From Ectopseudomonas composti (lineage in GTDB: Bacteria > Pseudomonadota > Gammaproteobacteria > Pseudomonadales > Pseudomonadaceae), in contig CAMPIF010000011.1 in assembly GCA_946886245.1 (NCBI GenBank), forward strand, positions 1-22,398: a stretch of 22,398 nt of DNA, read 5' to 3'. The notes under the pieces were generated by a model. It searched no databases. It had not been told where the DNA came from and was given only the letters and a program-made list of their open reading frames with translations. Position numbers and translations under genes: made by a program. Within the stretch, counting starts at the first letter, position 1; every line of letters begins with the position of its first letter. Positions 7,261 to 14,828 of this stretch are shown in pieces.

Positions 7261-8397
7261 ATGGAAAAGCTGCTCAAGCTCTGGCAGAGCACTGGTCTGT
7301 ACCATCTGGAGCCCGGTCAGGCATTCATGATCGCGGTCTGCCTGTTGCTGATCTACCTGGCCATCAAGAAGGGCTTCGAGCCCCTCTTGCTGGTGCCCAT
7401 CGGCTTCGGTGGCCTGCTGTCGAACATTCCAGTGGCCAACATGGCCGAGGGCGCGGGTTTTCTGCACCTGATCTATGAAGTGGGCCTGCCGACCAGCATC
7501 TTCCCGCTGCTGATCTTCCTTGGCGTCGGCGCCATGACCGACTTCGGCCCGATGCTGGCCAATCCGAAGACGTTGCTGCTTGGCGCCGCTGCGCAGTTCG
7601 GCATCTTCGGCACCCTGCTCGGCGCCCTGGCGATCACTGCGCTGGGCATTCCCGGCATGGAGTTCACCCTCAAGGAGGCGGCGTCCATCGCCATCATCGG
7701 CGGGGCGGACGGGCCGACCTCGATCTTCGTTACCTCAAAGCTGGCGCCCGACCTGCTCGGCCCCATTGCCGTCGCGGCCTATGCCTACATGGCGCTGGTG
7801 CCGTTGCTGCAGCCGCCGATCATGCGTGCGCTGACCACCAAGGAGGAGCGCGCCATCGTCATGCAGCAGCTGCGCCCGGTGGGACAGACCGAGAAGATCA
7901 TCTTCCCCATCGTGCTGTGCGTTCTGATTGGCATGCTGCTGCCTGACGCCGCGCCGCTGATCGGCATGTTCGCCCTCGGCAATCTGCTGCGCGAGGCCGG
8001 TGTAGTCGAGCGTCTGGCCGATACCTCGCGCAATGCGCTGATCAATATCGTCACCATCTTCCTCGGTCTGACCGTGGGTTCGAAGCTGTCGGCCGAGGCC
8101 TTCCTGCAGCTCAAGACCCTGGGCATTCTCATGCTGGGCATGGTGGCGTTTTGCGCAGGCACCGCGGCCGGTGTGCTGATGGCCAAGCTGATGAACCTGT
8201 TCAGCACGCACAAGGTCAATCCGCTGATCGGCTCGGCCGGTGTGTCGGCAGTGCCGATGGCGGCTCGGGTTTCGAACAAGGTCGGCCTGGAGGCCAACCC
8301 GCAGAACTTCCTGCTGATGCATGCCATGGGGCCTAACGTGGCCGGGGTGATTGGCTCGGCAGTGGCGGCGGGGGTGTTGCTCAGCTTCGTTGGCTGA
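7261..8397 (+). CDS. oadB: Oxaloacetate decarboxylase, beta subunit (sodium pump)
   Basis: A 378-residue polytopic inner-membrane protein that couples decarboxylation of carboxybiotin to Na+ export. About nine to eleven hydrophobic segments are visible. The hallmark IIGGADGPT is at residues 146-153, with D150 matching the essential Asp of the family (D203 in the Klebsiella protein). The conserved [11 protein letters not shown] and late [19 protein letters not shown] segments are present. Length matches the shorter OadB/MmdB/GcdB form. Beta subunits of methylmalonyl-CoA and glutaconyl-CoA decarboxylases are close relatives, but linkage to oadG and oadA supports oxaloacetate as substrate. The start is 10 bases after the oadA stop. 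Confidence 0.93.
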   Translation: MEKLLKLWQSTGLYHLEPGQAFMIAVCLLLIYLAIKKGFEPLLLVPIGFGGLLSNIPVANMAEGAGFLHLIYEVGLPTSIFPLLIFLGVGAMTDFGPMLANPKTLLLGAAAQFGIFGTLLGALAITALGIPGMEFTLKEAASIAIIGGADGPTSIFVTSKLAPDLLGPIAVAAYAYMALVPLLQPPIMRALTTKEERAIVMQQLRPVGQTEKIIFPIVLCVLIGMLLPDAAPLIGMFALGNLLREAGVVERLADTSRNALINIVTIFLGLTVGSKLSAEAFLQLKTLGILMLGMVAFCAGTAAGVLMAKLMNLFSTHKVNPLIGSAGVSAVPMAARVSNKVGLEANPQNFLLMHAMGPNVAGVIGSAVAAGVLLSFVG

Positions 8398-8400
8398 TTT

Positions 8401-8427
8401 AGGCGCGGCGTTCGCTCCGCGCCTTTT
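8401..8427 (+). terminator. Terminator hairpin after oadB
   Basis: AGGCGCGG (8401-8408) pairs with CCGCGCCT (8417-8424) over an eight-base loop and is followed by a short T run. It begins three bases after the oadB stop and is the first of two consecutive terminator structures. Confidence 0.65.
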
Positions 8428-8432
8428 CGTTG

Positions 8433-8472
8433 CCCATAAAAAAACCGGCTCAAGGCCGGTTTTTTTTATGGG
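8433..8472. terminator. Bidirectional terminator between oadB and amrZ
   Basis: A nearly perfect inverted repeat: CCCAT plus seven A plus CCGGC (8433-8449), loop TCAAG, then GCCGG plus eight T plus ATGGG (8455-8472). Read from either strand, a GC stem is followed by a long T run, so it terminates both oadGAB from the left and amrZ from the right. Confidence 0.93.
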
Positions 8473-8478
8473 CTCGCC

Positions 8479-8805
8479 TCAGGCTTCTTCGGCGGCCATT
8501 TCCACGTCGTGGGCAATCAGAGCGACCAGCGCGTTCTGCTGGCGGCGCGACAACTGACGAAAACGCTGCAGCAATTCACGCTCATGGAGGCTCAGTTCGG
8601 GGCTGTCGAGGCGCAGGCTGAGATCGTCATCCAGAGCACCTTCCTGAAGCATGCTTTGCTCCAGGCGGGCGATGATTTCCGAATTCATGCTGCGGTGATG
8701 GTTGCGTGCTACGTCAGCGATACGCTCACGCATGCCATCTGGCAAGCGAACGACAAATTTGTCAGCCGTGCGGCTGGAATAAATAGCCTGTTTCATAGGG
8801 CGCAT
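8479..8805 (-). CDS. amrZ: Ribbon-helix-helix regulator AmrZ
   Basis: A 108-residue DNA-binding protein of the Arc/MetJ ribbon-helix-helix fold. In P. aeruginosa, AmrZ (AlgZ) controls alginate, type IV pili, flagella and c-di-GMP genes. Residues 14-24 ([11 protein letters not shown]) form the DNA-contacting beta strand, followed by two helices with the highly conserved [16 protein letters not shown] (37-52). The C-terminal part, with [18 protein letters not shown], is the AmrZ tetramerisation region, so the whole length matches the P. aeruginosa protein. The start follows the P. aeruginosa N-terminus (MRP-KQ). No Shine-Dalgarno is visible, and an ATG three codons in is an alternative. As I recall, amrZ and phnC are also divergent neighbours in P. 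aeruginosa. Confidence 0.96.
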   Translation of the reverse strand: MRPMKQAIYSSRTADKFVVRLPDGMRERIADVARNHHRSMNSEIIARLEQSMLQEGALDDDLSLRLDSPELSLHERELLQRFRQLSRRQQNALVALIAHDVEMAAEEA

Positions 8806-8810
8806 ACATT

Positions 8811-8896
8811 ACCGGTTAGTTCAGGGAGCGATACTGGTAGTCAGTGTCGAGATTGTCACCGGTTTGACCGTGTTTCGCACTAGCCGTTCAACCGGT
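8811..8896. promoter_or_regulatory. Three ACCGGT palindromes in the amrZ promoter
   Basis: ACCGGT occurs at 8811-8816, 8858-8863 and 8891-8896. The last two belong to a larger imperfect inverted repeat (8858-8870 against 8884-8896, about 10 of 13 bases) that frames the candidate promoter elements. They could be autoregulatory operators of AmrZ, but I have not matched them to a known AmrZ motif. The rest of the 377-bp amrZ-phnC gap (about 8900-9060) shows nothing I recognise. Confidence 0.35.
8863..8889 (-). promoter_or_regulatory. Possible AlgU (sigma22) promoter of amrZ
   Basis: On the minus strand, GAACGG (8889-8884) and TCAAA (8867-8863) are separated by 16 bp. This resembles the AlgU consensus GAACTT-N16/17-TCTGA. 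The first transcribed base would fall about 50 bases before the amrZ ATG. amrZ is known to depend on this sigma factor in P. aeruginosa. The match is partial, so this is a candidate only. Confidence 0.4.
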
Positions 8897-9062
8897 ATCG
8901 CGTTGTGCGTCATTATGACCCGAGAGTCATCTGAACAATTCCTTGACGCCAAATACGTGTCGGATTGTGAATCAGGTGGCGGCTTTATGCCAGCACCGAT
9001 TGTCTGAAATGCGCGGTATTCGGCAGAAGTCATGCCGGTGCTGTGCTCGATTATAAAAGTTT

Positions 9063-9102
9063 CGGTCACTCAATCGTCATCACTGATTCACAAGTCTGAC
9101 AC
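9063..9102 (+). promoter_or_regulatory. Four-unit tandem PHO box upstream of phnC
   Basis: Four 7-base units spaced exactly 11 bases apart start at 9063, 9074, 9085 and 9096: CGGTCAC, TCGTCAT, GATTCAC and CTGACAC. PhoB boxes are tandem 11-bp direct repeats of a TGTCA-like heptamer plus an A/T-rich tetramer, and each unit here ends in CAC or CAT. A possible -10, TACCTT (9113-9118), lies about 10 bases after the last unit, as expected for a Pho promoter whose -35 is replaced by the box. Individual units match imperfectly, but the spacing is regular. This would induce phnC-P under phosphate limitation. Confidence 0.65.
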
Positions 9103-9182
9103 AGCTTGCGCCTACCTTGGTCTACACCAGAAGGCGCCAGCTCGCTGCCTTCGTATCGACAATGATAGTAGAGGGCCAGCCC

Positions 9183-10007
9183 ATGCGCGCAGCGATTCGA
9201 GTCGACCGTCTGAACAAGAGCTTCGGCCGTAAACAGGCGTTGTTCGATCTGGCTCTTTCGGTACAGCCGGGTGAAATGGTGGCGTTGATCGGCGCGTCGG
9301 GTTCGGGCAAGTCGACCCTGCTGCGCCATCTCGCCGGCTTGGCGCGCGGCGATGCCGGCAGTATCGAGGTGCTCGGGCGTCAGGTGCAGGCCGATGGCCG
9401 TCTGAACGGCGACGTGCGTCGCCAGCGCGCCGATATCGGCTACATCTTCCAGCAGTTCAATCTGGTGGGGCGCCTCAGTGTGCTGCAGAACGTGCTGCTC
9501 GGCGGTCTGGGGCGCATGCCGCGCTGGCGTGGCAGTCTCGGCCTGTTCAATGCCGAGGAAAAACAGCGTGCCATGCAGGCGCTGGAGCGGGTCGGCCTGG
9601 CCGAGTTCGCTGCTCAGCGTGCTTCGACCCTCTCGGGCGGGCAGCAGCAACGCGTGGCTATCGCCCGCGCGCTGTGCCAACAGGCCGAGGTGATTCTCGC
9701 CGATGAGCCGATCGCCTCGCTCGACCCGGAGTCGGCGCGCAAGGTGATGGAGATTCTCGCCGACATCAACCGTCACGACGGCAAGACGGTGGTGGTGACT
9801 CTGCATCAGGTCGACTACGCGGTGCGCTATTGCCAGCGCGCGGTTGCGCTGAAGGGCGGGCGCATCCATTTCGATGGCCCGACCACGGGCTTCAACCCCG
9901 ATTTCCTCAACGATCTCTACGGCGGCGATCTCGATATCAGCCTGCTGCTGCCGCAAGGGCAGCGCCCTCGGGCTGTAGAGCGTCCGCTGACGCTGGCCAA
10001 GGCCTGA
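9183..10007 (+). CDS. phnC: Phosphonate ABC transporter, ATP-binding protein PhnC
   Basis: A 274-residue ATPase of the phosphonate importer PhnCDE. Walker [10 protein letters not shown] is at residues 37-45, the Q-loop follows in YIFQQFNLV, the signature [15 protein letters not shown] lies near residue 150, and Walker B with [11 protein letters not shown] follows. The switch histidine is in [10 protein letters not shown]. Start 9183 is supported by GAGGG (9171-9175) seven bases upstream. An upstream in-frame ATG at 9162 has no such site. It is the first gene of the phn operon, downstream of the tandem PHO-box-like array and divergent from amrZ. Confidence 0.95.
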   Translation: MRAAIRVDRLNKSFGRKQALFDLALSVQPGEMVALIGASGSGKSTLLRHLAGLARGDAGSIEVLGRQVQADGRLNGDVRRQRADIGYIFQQFNLVGRLSVLQNVLLGGLGRMPRWRGSLGLFNAEEKQRAMQALERVGLAEFAAQRASTLSGGQQQRVAIARALCQQAEVILADEPIASLDPESARKVMEILADINRHDGKTVVVTLHQVDYAVRYCQRAVALKGGRIHFDGPTTGFNPDFLNDLYGGDLDISLLLPQGQRPRAVERPLTLAKA

Positions 10008-10061
10008 CGTCACCTCCCTCATTCGAAACAACAACGCCAACCCGCAACAGGAGTGTGCTCC

Positions 10062-11063
10062 ATGTTCAAACGCATCGGCCAGGTGCTGGCTGCCTCCGCG
10101 CTCGTCACCGGTTCCCTGCTGGGCTCGGCCCAGGCTGCCGAGGAACTCAACTTCGGCATCATTTCCACCGAGTCTTCGCAGAACCTCAAGGCCATGTGGG
10201 AACCCTTCCTGGCCGACATGAGCAAGCAGACCGGCGTGAAGATCAACGCCTTCTTCGCCCCTGACTATGCCGGGATCATCCAGGGCATGCGCTTCGACAA
10301 GGTCGACGTGGCCTGGTACGGCAACAAGTCGGCGATGGAAGCGGTCGACCGCGCCGGTGGCGAGATCTTCGCCCAGACCGTGGCGGCCAACGGCGCGCAG
10401 GGTTACTACAGCCTGCTGGTGGCGCACAAGGACAGCGCGATCAACTCGGCCGAGGACATGCTCAAGAACGCCAAGAGCCTGACCTTCGCCAACGGCGACC
10501 CGAACTCCACTTCCGGCTACCTGGTGCCCGGTTACTACGTGTTCGCCCAGAACAATGCCGACGCCGGCAAGATCTTCAAGCGCTCGCTCAACGGCAGCCA
10601 TGAGGTCAATGCGTTGTCGGTGGCCAACAAGCAGGTCGACGTCGGCACTTTCAACAGCGAGGGCATGGAGCGTCTGGAAGTGACCGCGCCGGACAAGGCT
10701 GCGCAGCTCAAGGTGATCTGGACCTCGCCGCTGATCCCGTCCGACCCCATCGTCTGGCGCAAGAATCTGCCGCAGGAAACCCGCGACAAACTGCGTGACT
10801 TCTTCATGAGCTACGGCGCCAAGCCGGAAGAGAAGAAGGTGCTCGCAGGCCTGCAGTGGGGCCAGTTCAAGGCTTCCGACAACGATCAGCTGCTGCCGAT
10901 TCGCCAGCTCGAACTGTTCAAGAAGCGCACCGAAGTGGCTAACAACGCCACGCTCAATGACGCCGACAAGCAGGCTCAGCTCAAGGAACTGGACGCCGAG
11001 CTGGCCAAGCTGGAGCAGCGCATGGCCGAGCGTGAGAAGCAAGGCGGCGCCAGCGCCGGCTGA
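10062..11063 (+). CDS. phnD: Phosphonate-binding periplasmic protein PhnD
   Basis: A 333-residue substrate-binding protein. The signal peptide (1-25) ends GSAQA before AEELN. The mature part has the PhnD-type two-lobe fold with typical segments: NFGIISTESSQNLKAMWEPF, FFAPDYAGIIQGMRFDKVDVAWYGNKSA, NGDPNSTSGYLVPGYYVF and IWTSPLIPSDPIVWR. The Tyr and the Ser/Thr of the STSGY loop are expected to contact the phosphonate group. A C-terminal charged helix rich in Glu, Lys and Ala (about 295-330) is consistent with the coiled tail seen in E. coli PhnD. The start at 10062 has GGAG (10050-10053) eight bases upstream. It lies 54 bases after phnC. Confidence 0.95.
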   Translation: MFKRIGQVLAASALVTGSLLGSAQAAEELNFGIISTESSQNLKAMWEPFLADMSKQTGVKINAFFAPDYAGIIQGMRFDKVDVAWYGNKSAMEAVDRAGGEIFAQTVAANGAQGYYSLLVAHKDSAINSAEDMLKNAKSLTFANGDPNSTSGYLVPGYYVFAQNNADAGKIFKRSLNGSHEVNALSVANKQVDVGTFNSEGMERLEVTAPDKAAQLKVIWTSPLIPSDPIVWRKNLPQETRDKLRDFFMSYGAKPEEKKVLAGLQWGQFKASDNDQLLPIRQLELFKKRTEVANNATLNDADKQAQLKELDAELAKLEQRMAEREKQGGASAG

Positions 11064-11069
11064 CCCCGG

Positions 11070-11097
11070 GAGCCGCCCCGCGCTGGTGGGGCGGCTC
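11070..11097 (+). promoter_or_regulatory. Strong hairpin between phnD and phnE
   Basis: GAGCCGCCCC (11070-11079) and GGGGCGGCTC (11088-11097) form a perfect 10-bp stem with an eight-base loop, seven bases after the phnD stop, with no T run. Such hairpins after binding-protein genes commonly protect the upstream mRNA, giving more binding protein than permease. Confidence 0.7.
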
Positions 11098-11145
11098 GCG
11101 CAACGCTCGCCGCTGAAGCGTCTCTAACAGGATCGAGAATTACCC

Positions 11146-11937
11146 ATGACCACACTGACCACCGCCACCCCGGTCGCCGACGGCAAGCGCAGCTGGCCGC
11201 AACTGATCGGCTGGGGCCTGTTCTTCGCCGTACTTGCCTGGTCCTGGCAGGGCGCGGAAATGAACCCGCTGGCGCTGGTGCGCGATGCCGGCAACATGGC
11301 CACCTTCGCCGCCGACTTCTTCCCGCCGGACTTCAGCAACTGGCAGCACTACCTCAAGGAGATGGTGGTCACCGTGCAGATCGCCCTCTGGGGCACGGTG
11401 CTGGCCATCGTCTGCGCCATTCCTCTGGGCATTCTCTGCTCCGAGAACATCGTGCCCTGGTGGATCTATCAACCGGTACGCCGAGTGATGGATGCCTGCC
11501 GTTCGATCAACGAAATGGTCTTCGCCATGCTCTTCGTCGTCGCGGTCGGCCTCGGCCCCTTCGCCGGCGTGCTGGCACTGTTCATCAGCACCACTGGGGT
11601 GCTGGCCAAGCTGTTCGCCGAAGCGGTCGAGGCCATCGACCCTGGCCCGGTCGAAGGCGTGCGCGCCACTGGTGCCAGCGCGCTACAGGAAGTGATCTTC
11701 GGCGTCATCCCGCAGGTGCTGCCGCTGTGGATTTCCTACTCGCTGTACCGTTTCGAGTCCAACGTGCGCTCGGCCACGGTGGTCGGCATGGTCGGCGCTG
11801 GTGGCATCGGGGTGATCCTCTGGGAGGCCATCCGTGGCTTCCAGTTCGCCCAGACCTGCGCGCTGCTGATCGTGATCATCCTGGTGGTGAGCGCCATCGA
11901 CATCCTGTCCCAGCGCCTGCGCAAGCTCTTTATCTGA
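11146..11937 (+). CDS. phnE: Phosphonate ABC transporter, permease PhnE
   Basis: A 263-residue inner-membrane permease; two copies form the channel of PhnCDE. About six hydrophobic segments are visible. The EAA-type cytoplasmic loop that contacts the ATPase is seen as [21 protein letters not shown]. The conserved [18 protein letters not shown] follows, and the C-terminus FDIL-like [13 protein letters not shown] is typical of PhnE. Only one phnE copy is present, and length agrees with the family. The start is the ATG at 11146 with AGGATCGAG a little far upstream. Confidence 0.95.
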   Translation: MTTLTTATPVADGKRSWPQLIGWGLFFAVLAWSWQGAEMNPLALVRDAGNMATFAADFFPPDFSNWQHYLKEMVVTVQIALWGTVLAIVCAIPLGILCSENIVPWWIYQPVRRVMDACRSINEMVFAMLFVVAVGLGPFAGVLALFISTTGVLAKLFAEAVEAIDPGPVEGVRATGASALQEVIFGVIPQVLPLWISYSLYRFESNVRSATVVGMVGAGGIGVILWEAIRGFQFAQTCALLIVIILVVSAIDILSQRLRKLFI

Positions 11938-11946
11938 AGGAGAGGG

Positions 11947-11969
11947 AGGGCGCCTGCGTGCGCCCTTTT
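11947..11969 (+). terminator. Terminator-like hairpin between phnE and phnF
   Basis: AGGGCGC (11947-11953) pairs with GCGCCCT (11960-11966) over a six-base loop and is followed by TTTT ending at 11969. The short T run suggests partial termination or attenuation inside the operon. The left arm also contains a GAGGGAGGG sequence that could act as a ribosome binding site for an alternative GTG start of phnF at 11958. Confidence 0.5.
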
Positions 11970-11975
11970 CAAACG

Positions 11976-12680
11976 ATGAACTTGTCTAGACAAAGCGAAC
12001 CGCTGTACCGCGAACTGGCTGCCGTGCTGCGCGAAGACCTGCAGCGCATGAGTCCGGGTGACTACCTGCCGGGCGAGATGCAACTGGCCGCGCGGTTTTC
12101 CGTCAACCGTCACACCCTGCGCCGCGCGGTGGACGAACTGGTGCTCGAAGGCCGTCTGCTGCGTCGCCAGGGCAAGGGCACTCAGGTGCTGGCCAAGCCG
12201 CTGGTGTATCCGGTGGAGGCGGGCAGTGCCTTCAGCCAGTCGCTGTCGGCGCTCGGCCATCGGGTCGAGGCGCAACTGATCGAGCGCCTGCGCCGCAGTG
12301 GCAGCAGCGAGGAGTGCCGCCACCTGCAACTGCCCGATGGCAGCGAGCTGGTCGAACTGGCCACGCTGCGCCTGCTCGACGGCCAGCCGATGAGCCTGAT
12401 CCGTCACCGTTTCTGCGCCAGCCTGGCGCCGCTGCTGGCCGACTACCAGGGTGGTTCGCTGCGCCAGTACCTGGCCGAGCGCGACCTGCCGCTGGCGCGC
12501 ACCTTCAGCCTGATCGGTGCGCGTCTGCCCAGCCGCGAAGAAGCCGCGCACCTGCTGATGCCACGCCATGCGCCGCTGCTCAGCGTACTCACCCTGTCCC
12601 GCGACCCTGCCGGTCGTGCGGTGGAGCTGGCGCAGTCCAGCAGCCGCGCCGACCGCTTCCAGTACCAGGTAGCGACCTGA
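11976..12680 (+). CDS. phnF: GntR/HutC-family regulator PhnF
   Basis: A 234-residue repressor-type regulator. The N-terminal winged helix-turn-helix (about 8-75) has GDYLPGEMQLAARFSVNRHTLRRAVDELV followed by the wing RRQGKGTQVL. The C-terminal UTRA effector-binding domain (about 90-234) has LIERLRRSGSSEE, LRLLDGQPMSLIRHRF and YSV-like ELAQSSSRADRFQYQV. It resembles E. coli PhnF, which starts M-LS. The ATG at 11976 has no clear Shine-Dalgarno. The in-frame GTG at 11958 has GAGGGAGGG seven bases upstream and would add six residues, so the start is uncertain. A palindrome overlapping codons 3-6 may be its own operator. Confidence 0.93.
   Translation: MNLSRQSEPLYRELAAVLREDLQRMSPGDYLPGEMQLAARFSVNRHTLRRAVDELVLEGRLLRRQGKGTQVLAKPLVYPVEAGSAFSQSLSALGHRVEAQLIERLRRSGSSEECRHLQLPDGSELVELATLRLLDGQPMSLIRHRFCASLAPLLADYQGGSLRQYLAERDLPLARTFSLIGARLPSREEAAHLLMPRHAPLLSVLTLSRDPAGRAVELAQSSSRADRFQYQVAT
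11982..11993. promoter_or_regulatory. Candidate PhnF operator palindrome
   Basis: TTGTCTAGACAA is a perfect 12-bp palindrome inside codons 3-6 of phnF. GntR/HutC regulators typically bind palindromes of the type TNGTNTAGACNA, and mycobacterial PhnF binds a related site. In this GC-rich gene it forces the rare codons TCT and AGA, which suggests selection on the DNA rather than on the protein. Confidence 0.6.
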
Positions 12681-12691
12681 TGGAGACCCGC

Positions 12692-13141
12692 ATGAACGAC
12701 CATGATCCGAACATCGCCGCGCGCCAGCGCTGGATGGGCGTGCTGGCCCGCGCCGGCGACGCCCTCGACGCCCATGAGGCGGCGCTCAAGGACAGCGACT
12801 ACCAACTGATCCGCTCCCCCGAGGTCGGTATGACCCTGGTGCGCGGACGCATGGGGGGCACCGGCAGCGCCTTCAATCTCGGCGAGATGACCGTGACTCG
12901 CTGCGTGGTGCGCCTGGCCGATGGGCGCACCGGCTACAGCTATCTGGCCGGACGCGACAAGCGCCGCGCCGAACTGGCGGCGCTGGCCGACGCCCACCTG
13001 CAGGGCAGCGACCAGGCGCGCTGGCTCAGTGATCTGATCGAACCACTGGTCCGCCAGCAGCGCCAACAGCGCCTGGCCCGGGCCGCACAGACTGCCACCA
13101 CCCAGGTGGAGTTCTTCACCCTGGTCAGAGGAGAGGATTGA
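12692..13141 (+). CDS. phnG: C-P lyase subunit PhnG
   Basis: A 149-residue subunit of the PhnGHIJ core complex, which with PhnI forms the ribosyl triphosphate phosphonate from ATP and alkylphosphonate. Recognisable segments shared with E. coli PhnG (150 residues) are RQRWMGVLARA, RGRMGGTGSAFNLGEMTVTRC, the VRLADGRTGYSYLAGRDKR block and the C-terminal VEFFTLVRGED. The ATG at 12692 has GGAG six bases upstream. An earlier ATG (12680) overlaps the phnF stop as TGATG and would add four residues. The stop overlaps the phnH start. Confidence 0.95.
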   Translation: MNDHDPNIAARQRWMGVLARAGDALDAHEAALKDSDYQLIRSPEVGMTLVRGRMGGTGSAFNLGEMTVTRCVVRLADGRTGYSYLAGRDKRRAELAALADAHLQGSDQARWLSDLIEPLVRQQRQQRLARAAQTATTQVEFFTLVRGED

Positions 13142-13752
13142 TGACTACGCCGCACAGCTCGCACTGGCTGCAACCGGCTTTCGACGACCCGGTGCTGGAC
13201 GCCCAGGTCAGCTTCCGCGCCGCCCTCGCTGCCCTGGCCGAACCCGGCCTGGCCCAGTCGATGGCCCGCGCCCACGCCCTGGGTGATCTGGCGCCGGCCA
13301 CCTATGGCCTGTGCCTGGCCTTCCTCGACAGCGACACACCGCTGTGGCTCGCGCCGCGCTTCGACACGCCGCTGATCCGCGCCAATCTGGCTTTCCATTG
13401 TGGTTGCCCGATCGTCGCCGAGCGCGAGATCGCCCTGTTTGCCCTGCTCGACGAAAGCGAGCTCGACGACCTGTCGGACTTCGACAACGGCAGCGAGCGC
13501 TACCCGGATCAGTCCTGCACGCTGCTGATTCAGCTCGCTGACCTGCACGCCGGTGCCGCTCTGCGCTGGCGTGGGCCGGGCATCAAGGACGTGCGTAGCG
13601 TCAACCTGCCGCTGCCGGCCTCGTTCTGGCAGCAGCGCCAGGCGCGCAGCGCCTTTCCCCGTGGCCTGGATTGCTTCTTCGCCGCAGGCGGTGAGGTGAT
13701 CGGCCTGCCGCGCAGTACCCGCGTGCTGATCGAAACCGAGGAGGCTGCCTGA
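13141..13752 (+). CDS. phnH: C-P lyase subunit PhnH
   Basis: A 203-residue subunit of the PhnGHIJ complex with a PLP-transferase-like fold but no catalytic lysine role; it is needed for phosphonate cleavage. The features are FRAALAALAEPGL near the N-terminus, LDSDTPLWLAP, the central FHCGCPI, and RWRGPGIKD followed by FPRGLDCFFAAGGEVIGLPRSTR near the C-terminus, all typical of PhnH. It is slightly longer than the E. coli protein (194). Start and stop overlap the neighbours by one base (TGATG), indicating tight translational coupling. A strong AGAGGAGAGG precedes the start. Confidence 0.95.
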   Translation: MTTPHSSHWLQPAFDDPVLDAQVSFRAALAALAEPGLAQSMARAHALGDLAPATYGLCLAFLDSDTPLWLAPRFDTPLIRANLAFHCGCPIVAEREIALFALLDESELDDLSDFDNGSERYPDQSCTLLIQLADLHAGAALRWRGPGIKDVRSVNLPLPASFWQQRQARSAFPRGLDCFFAAGGEVIGLPRSTRVLIETEEAA

Positions 13753-14828
13753 TGTATGTCGCCGTCAAGGGTGGCGAACGCGCCATCGACAATGCCCATC
13801 AACTGCTGGCCAGCCGTCGCCGTGGCGACACCGCCGTCGCCGAACTGGGCGTGCAGCAGGTGCGTCAGCAACTGCCGCTGGCCGTGGCCCGCGTGATGAG
13901 CGAAGGCTCGCTGTACGACGAGGAACTGGCCGCACTGGCCATCAAGCAGGCGGCCGGCGACCTGATGGAAGCCATCTTCCTCCTGCGCGCCTACCGCACC
14001 ACCTTGCCGCGTTTCGGCGCCAGCGAGCCGCTGGACAGCACGCAGATGCAGCTGCAGCGCCGCATCTCCGCCACCTTCAAGGACCTGCCCGGCGGCCAGC
14101 TGCTCGGCCCGACCTTCGATTACACCCACCGCCTGCTGGACTTTGCCCTGCTGGCCGAGGGCGAGTATCCGGCGCCGGAAGCGGTTGTCGCCGATGAGCC
14201 CAAGCCCTGTCCTCGCGTGCTCGATTTTCTCGCTGACGAGGGCCTGATGGCCCGCGAGGTGGACGACGGCGCACCGGTGCCGGACATCACCCGCGAGCCG
14301 CTGGCCTTTCCCGCCACACGTGCCGAGCGCCTGCAGGCGTTGGCCCGTGGCGACGAAGGCTTCCTCCTGGCGCTGGGTTATTCCACCCAGCGCGGCTACG
14401 GCCGCAACCACCCGTTCGCCGGGGAGATCCGCATTGGTGACGTCGAGGTGTGGATGACGCCCGCCGAACTGGGCTTCGCCGTGCCGCTGGGCGACATCGA
14501 AATCACCGAGTGCGAGATGGTCAACCAGTTCGTCGGTGAAAGCGCCGAGCAGGCGCAGTTCACCCGTGGCTACGGCCTGGCCTTCGGTTACGCCGAACGC
14601 AAGGCCATGGGCATGGCCCTGGTCGACCGCGCCCTGCGCGCCGGCGAGTACGGCGAGGAAGTGCAGGGCCCGGCGCAGGAGGAGGAATTCGTGCTGATGC
14701 ACTGCGACAACGTCGAGGCCGCCGGCTTCGTCTCGCACCTCAAATTGCCGCACTACGTCGACTTCCAGGCCGAACTGGAACTGATCCGCAAGCTGCGCCG
14801 CCAGGCGCCGGCAGAGGAGAACCGCTGA
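13752..14828 (+). CDS. phnI: C-P lyase subunit PhnI (nucleosidase)
   Basis: A 358-residue subunit. With PhnG, PhnH and PhnL it replaces the adenine of ATP by the phosphonate; alone it acts as a purine nucleosidase. The N-terminal MYVAVKGGERAI is characteristic, as are FLLRAYRTTLPRF, GYSTQRGYGRNHPF and the C-terminal FVLMHCDNVEAAGFVSHLKLPHYVDFQ. Length matches E. coli (354). The start overlaps the phnH stop and the stop overlaps the phnJ start by one base each. Confidence 0.96.
   Translation: MYVAVKGGERAIDNAHQLLASRRRGDTAVAELGVQQVRQQLPLAVARVMSEGSLYDEELAALAIKQAAGDLMEAIFLLRAYRTTLPRFGASEPLDSTQMQLQRRISATFKDLPGGQLLGPTFDYTHRLLDFALLAEGEYPAPEAVVADEPKPCPRVLDFLADEGLMAREVDDGAPVPDITREPLAFPATRAERLQALARGDEGFLLALGYSTQRGYGRNHPFAGEIRIGDVEVWMTPAELGFAVPLGDIEITECEMVNQFVGESAEQAQFTRGYGLAFGYAERKAMGMALVDRALRAGEYGEEVQGPAQEEEFVLMHCDNVEAAGFVSHLKLPHYVDFQAELELIRKLRRQAPAEENR

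Noticed and set aside
5145..7292. Minus-strand open frame of 715 codons
   Set aside because: It is antisense to oadG and oadA. The length results from high GC at third positions, and the Arg/His/Gly-rich product has no recognisable domain.
9066..11042. Minus-strand open frame of 658 codons
   Set aside because: It is antisense to phnC and phnD and ends inside the PHO box region, with no domain or ribosome binding site.
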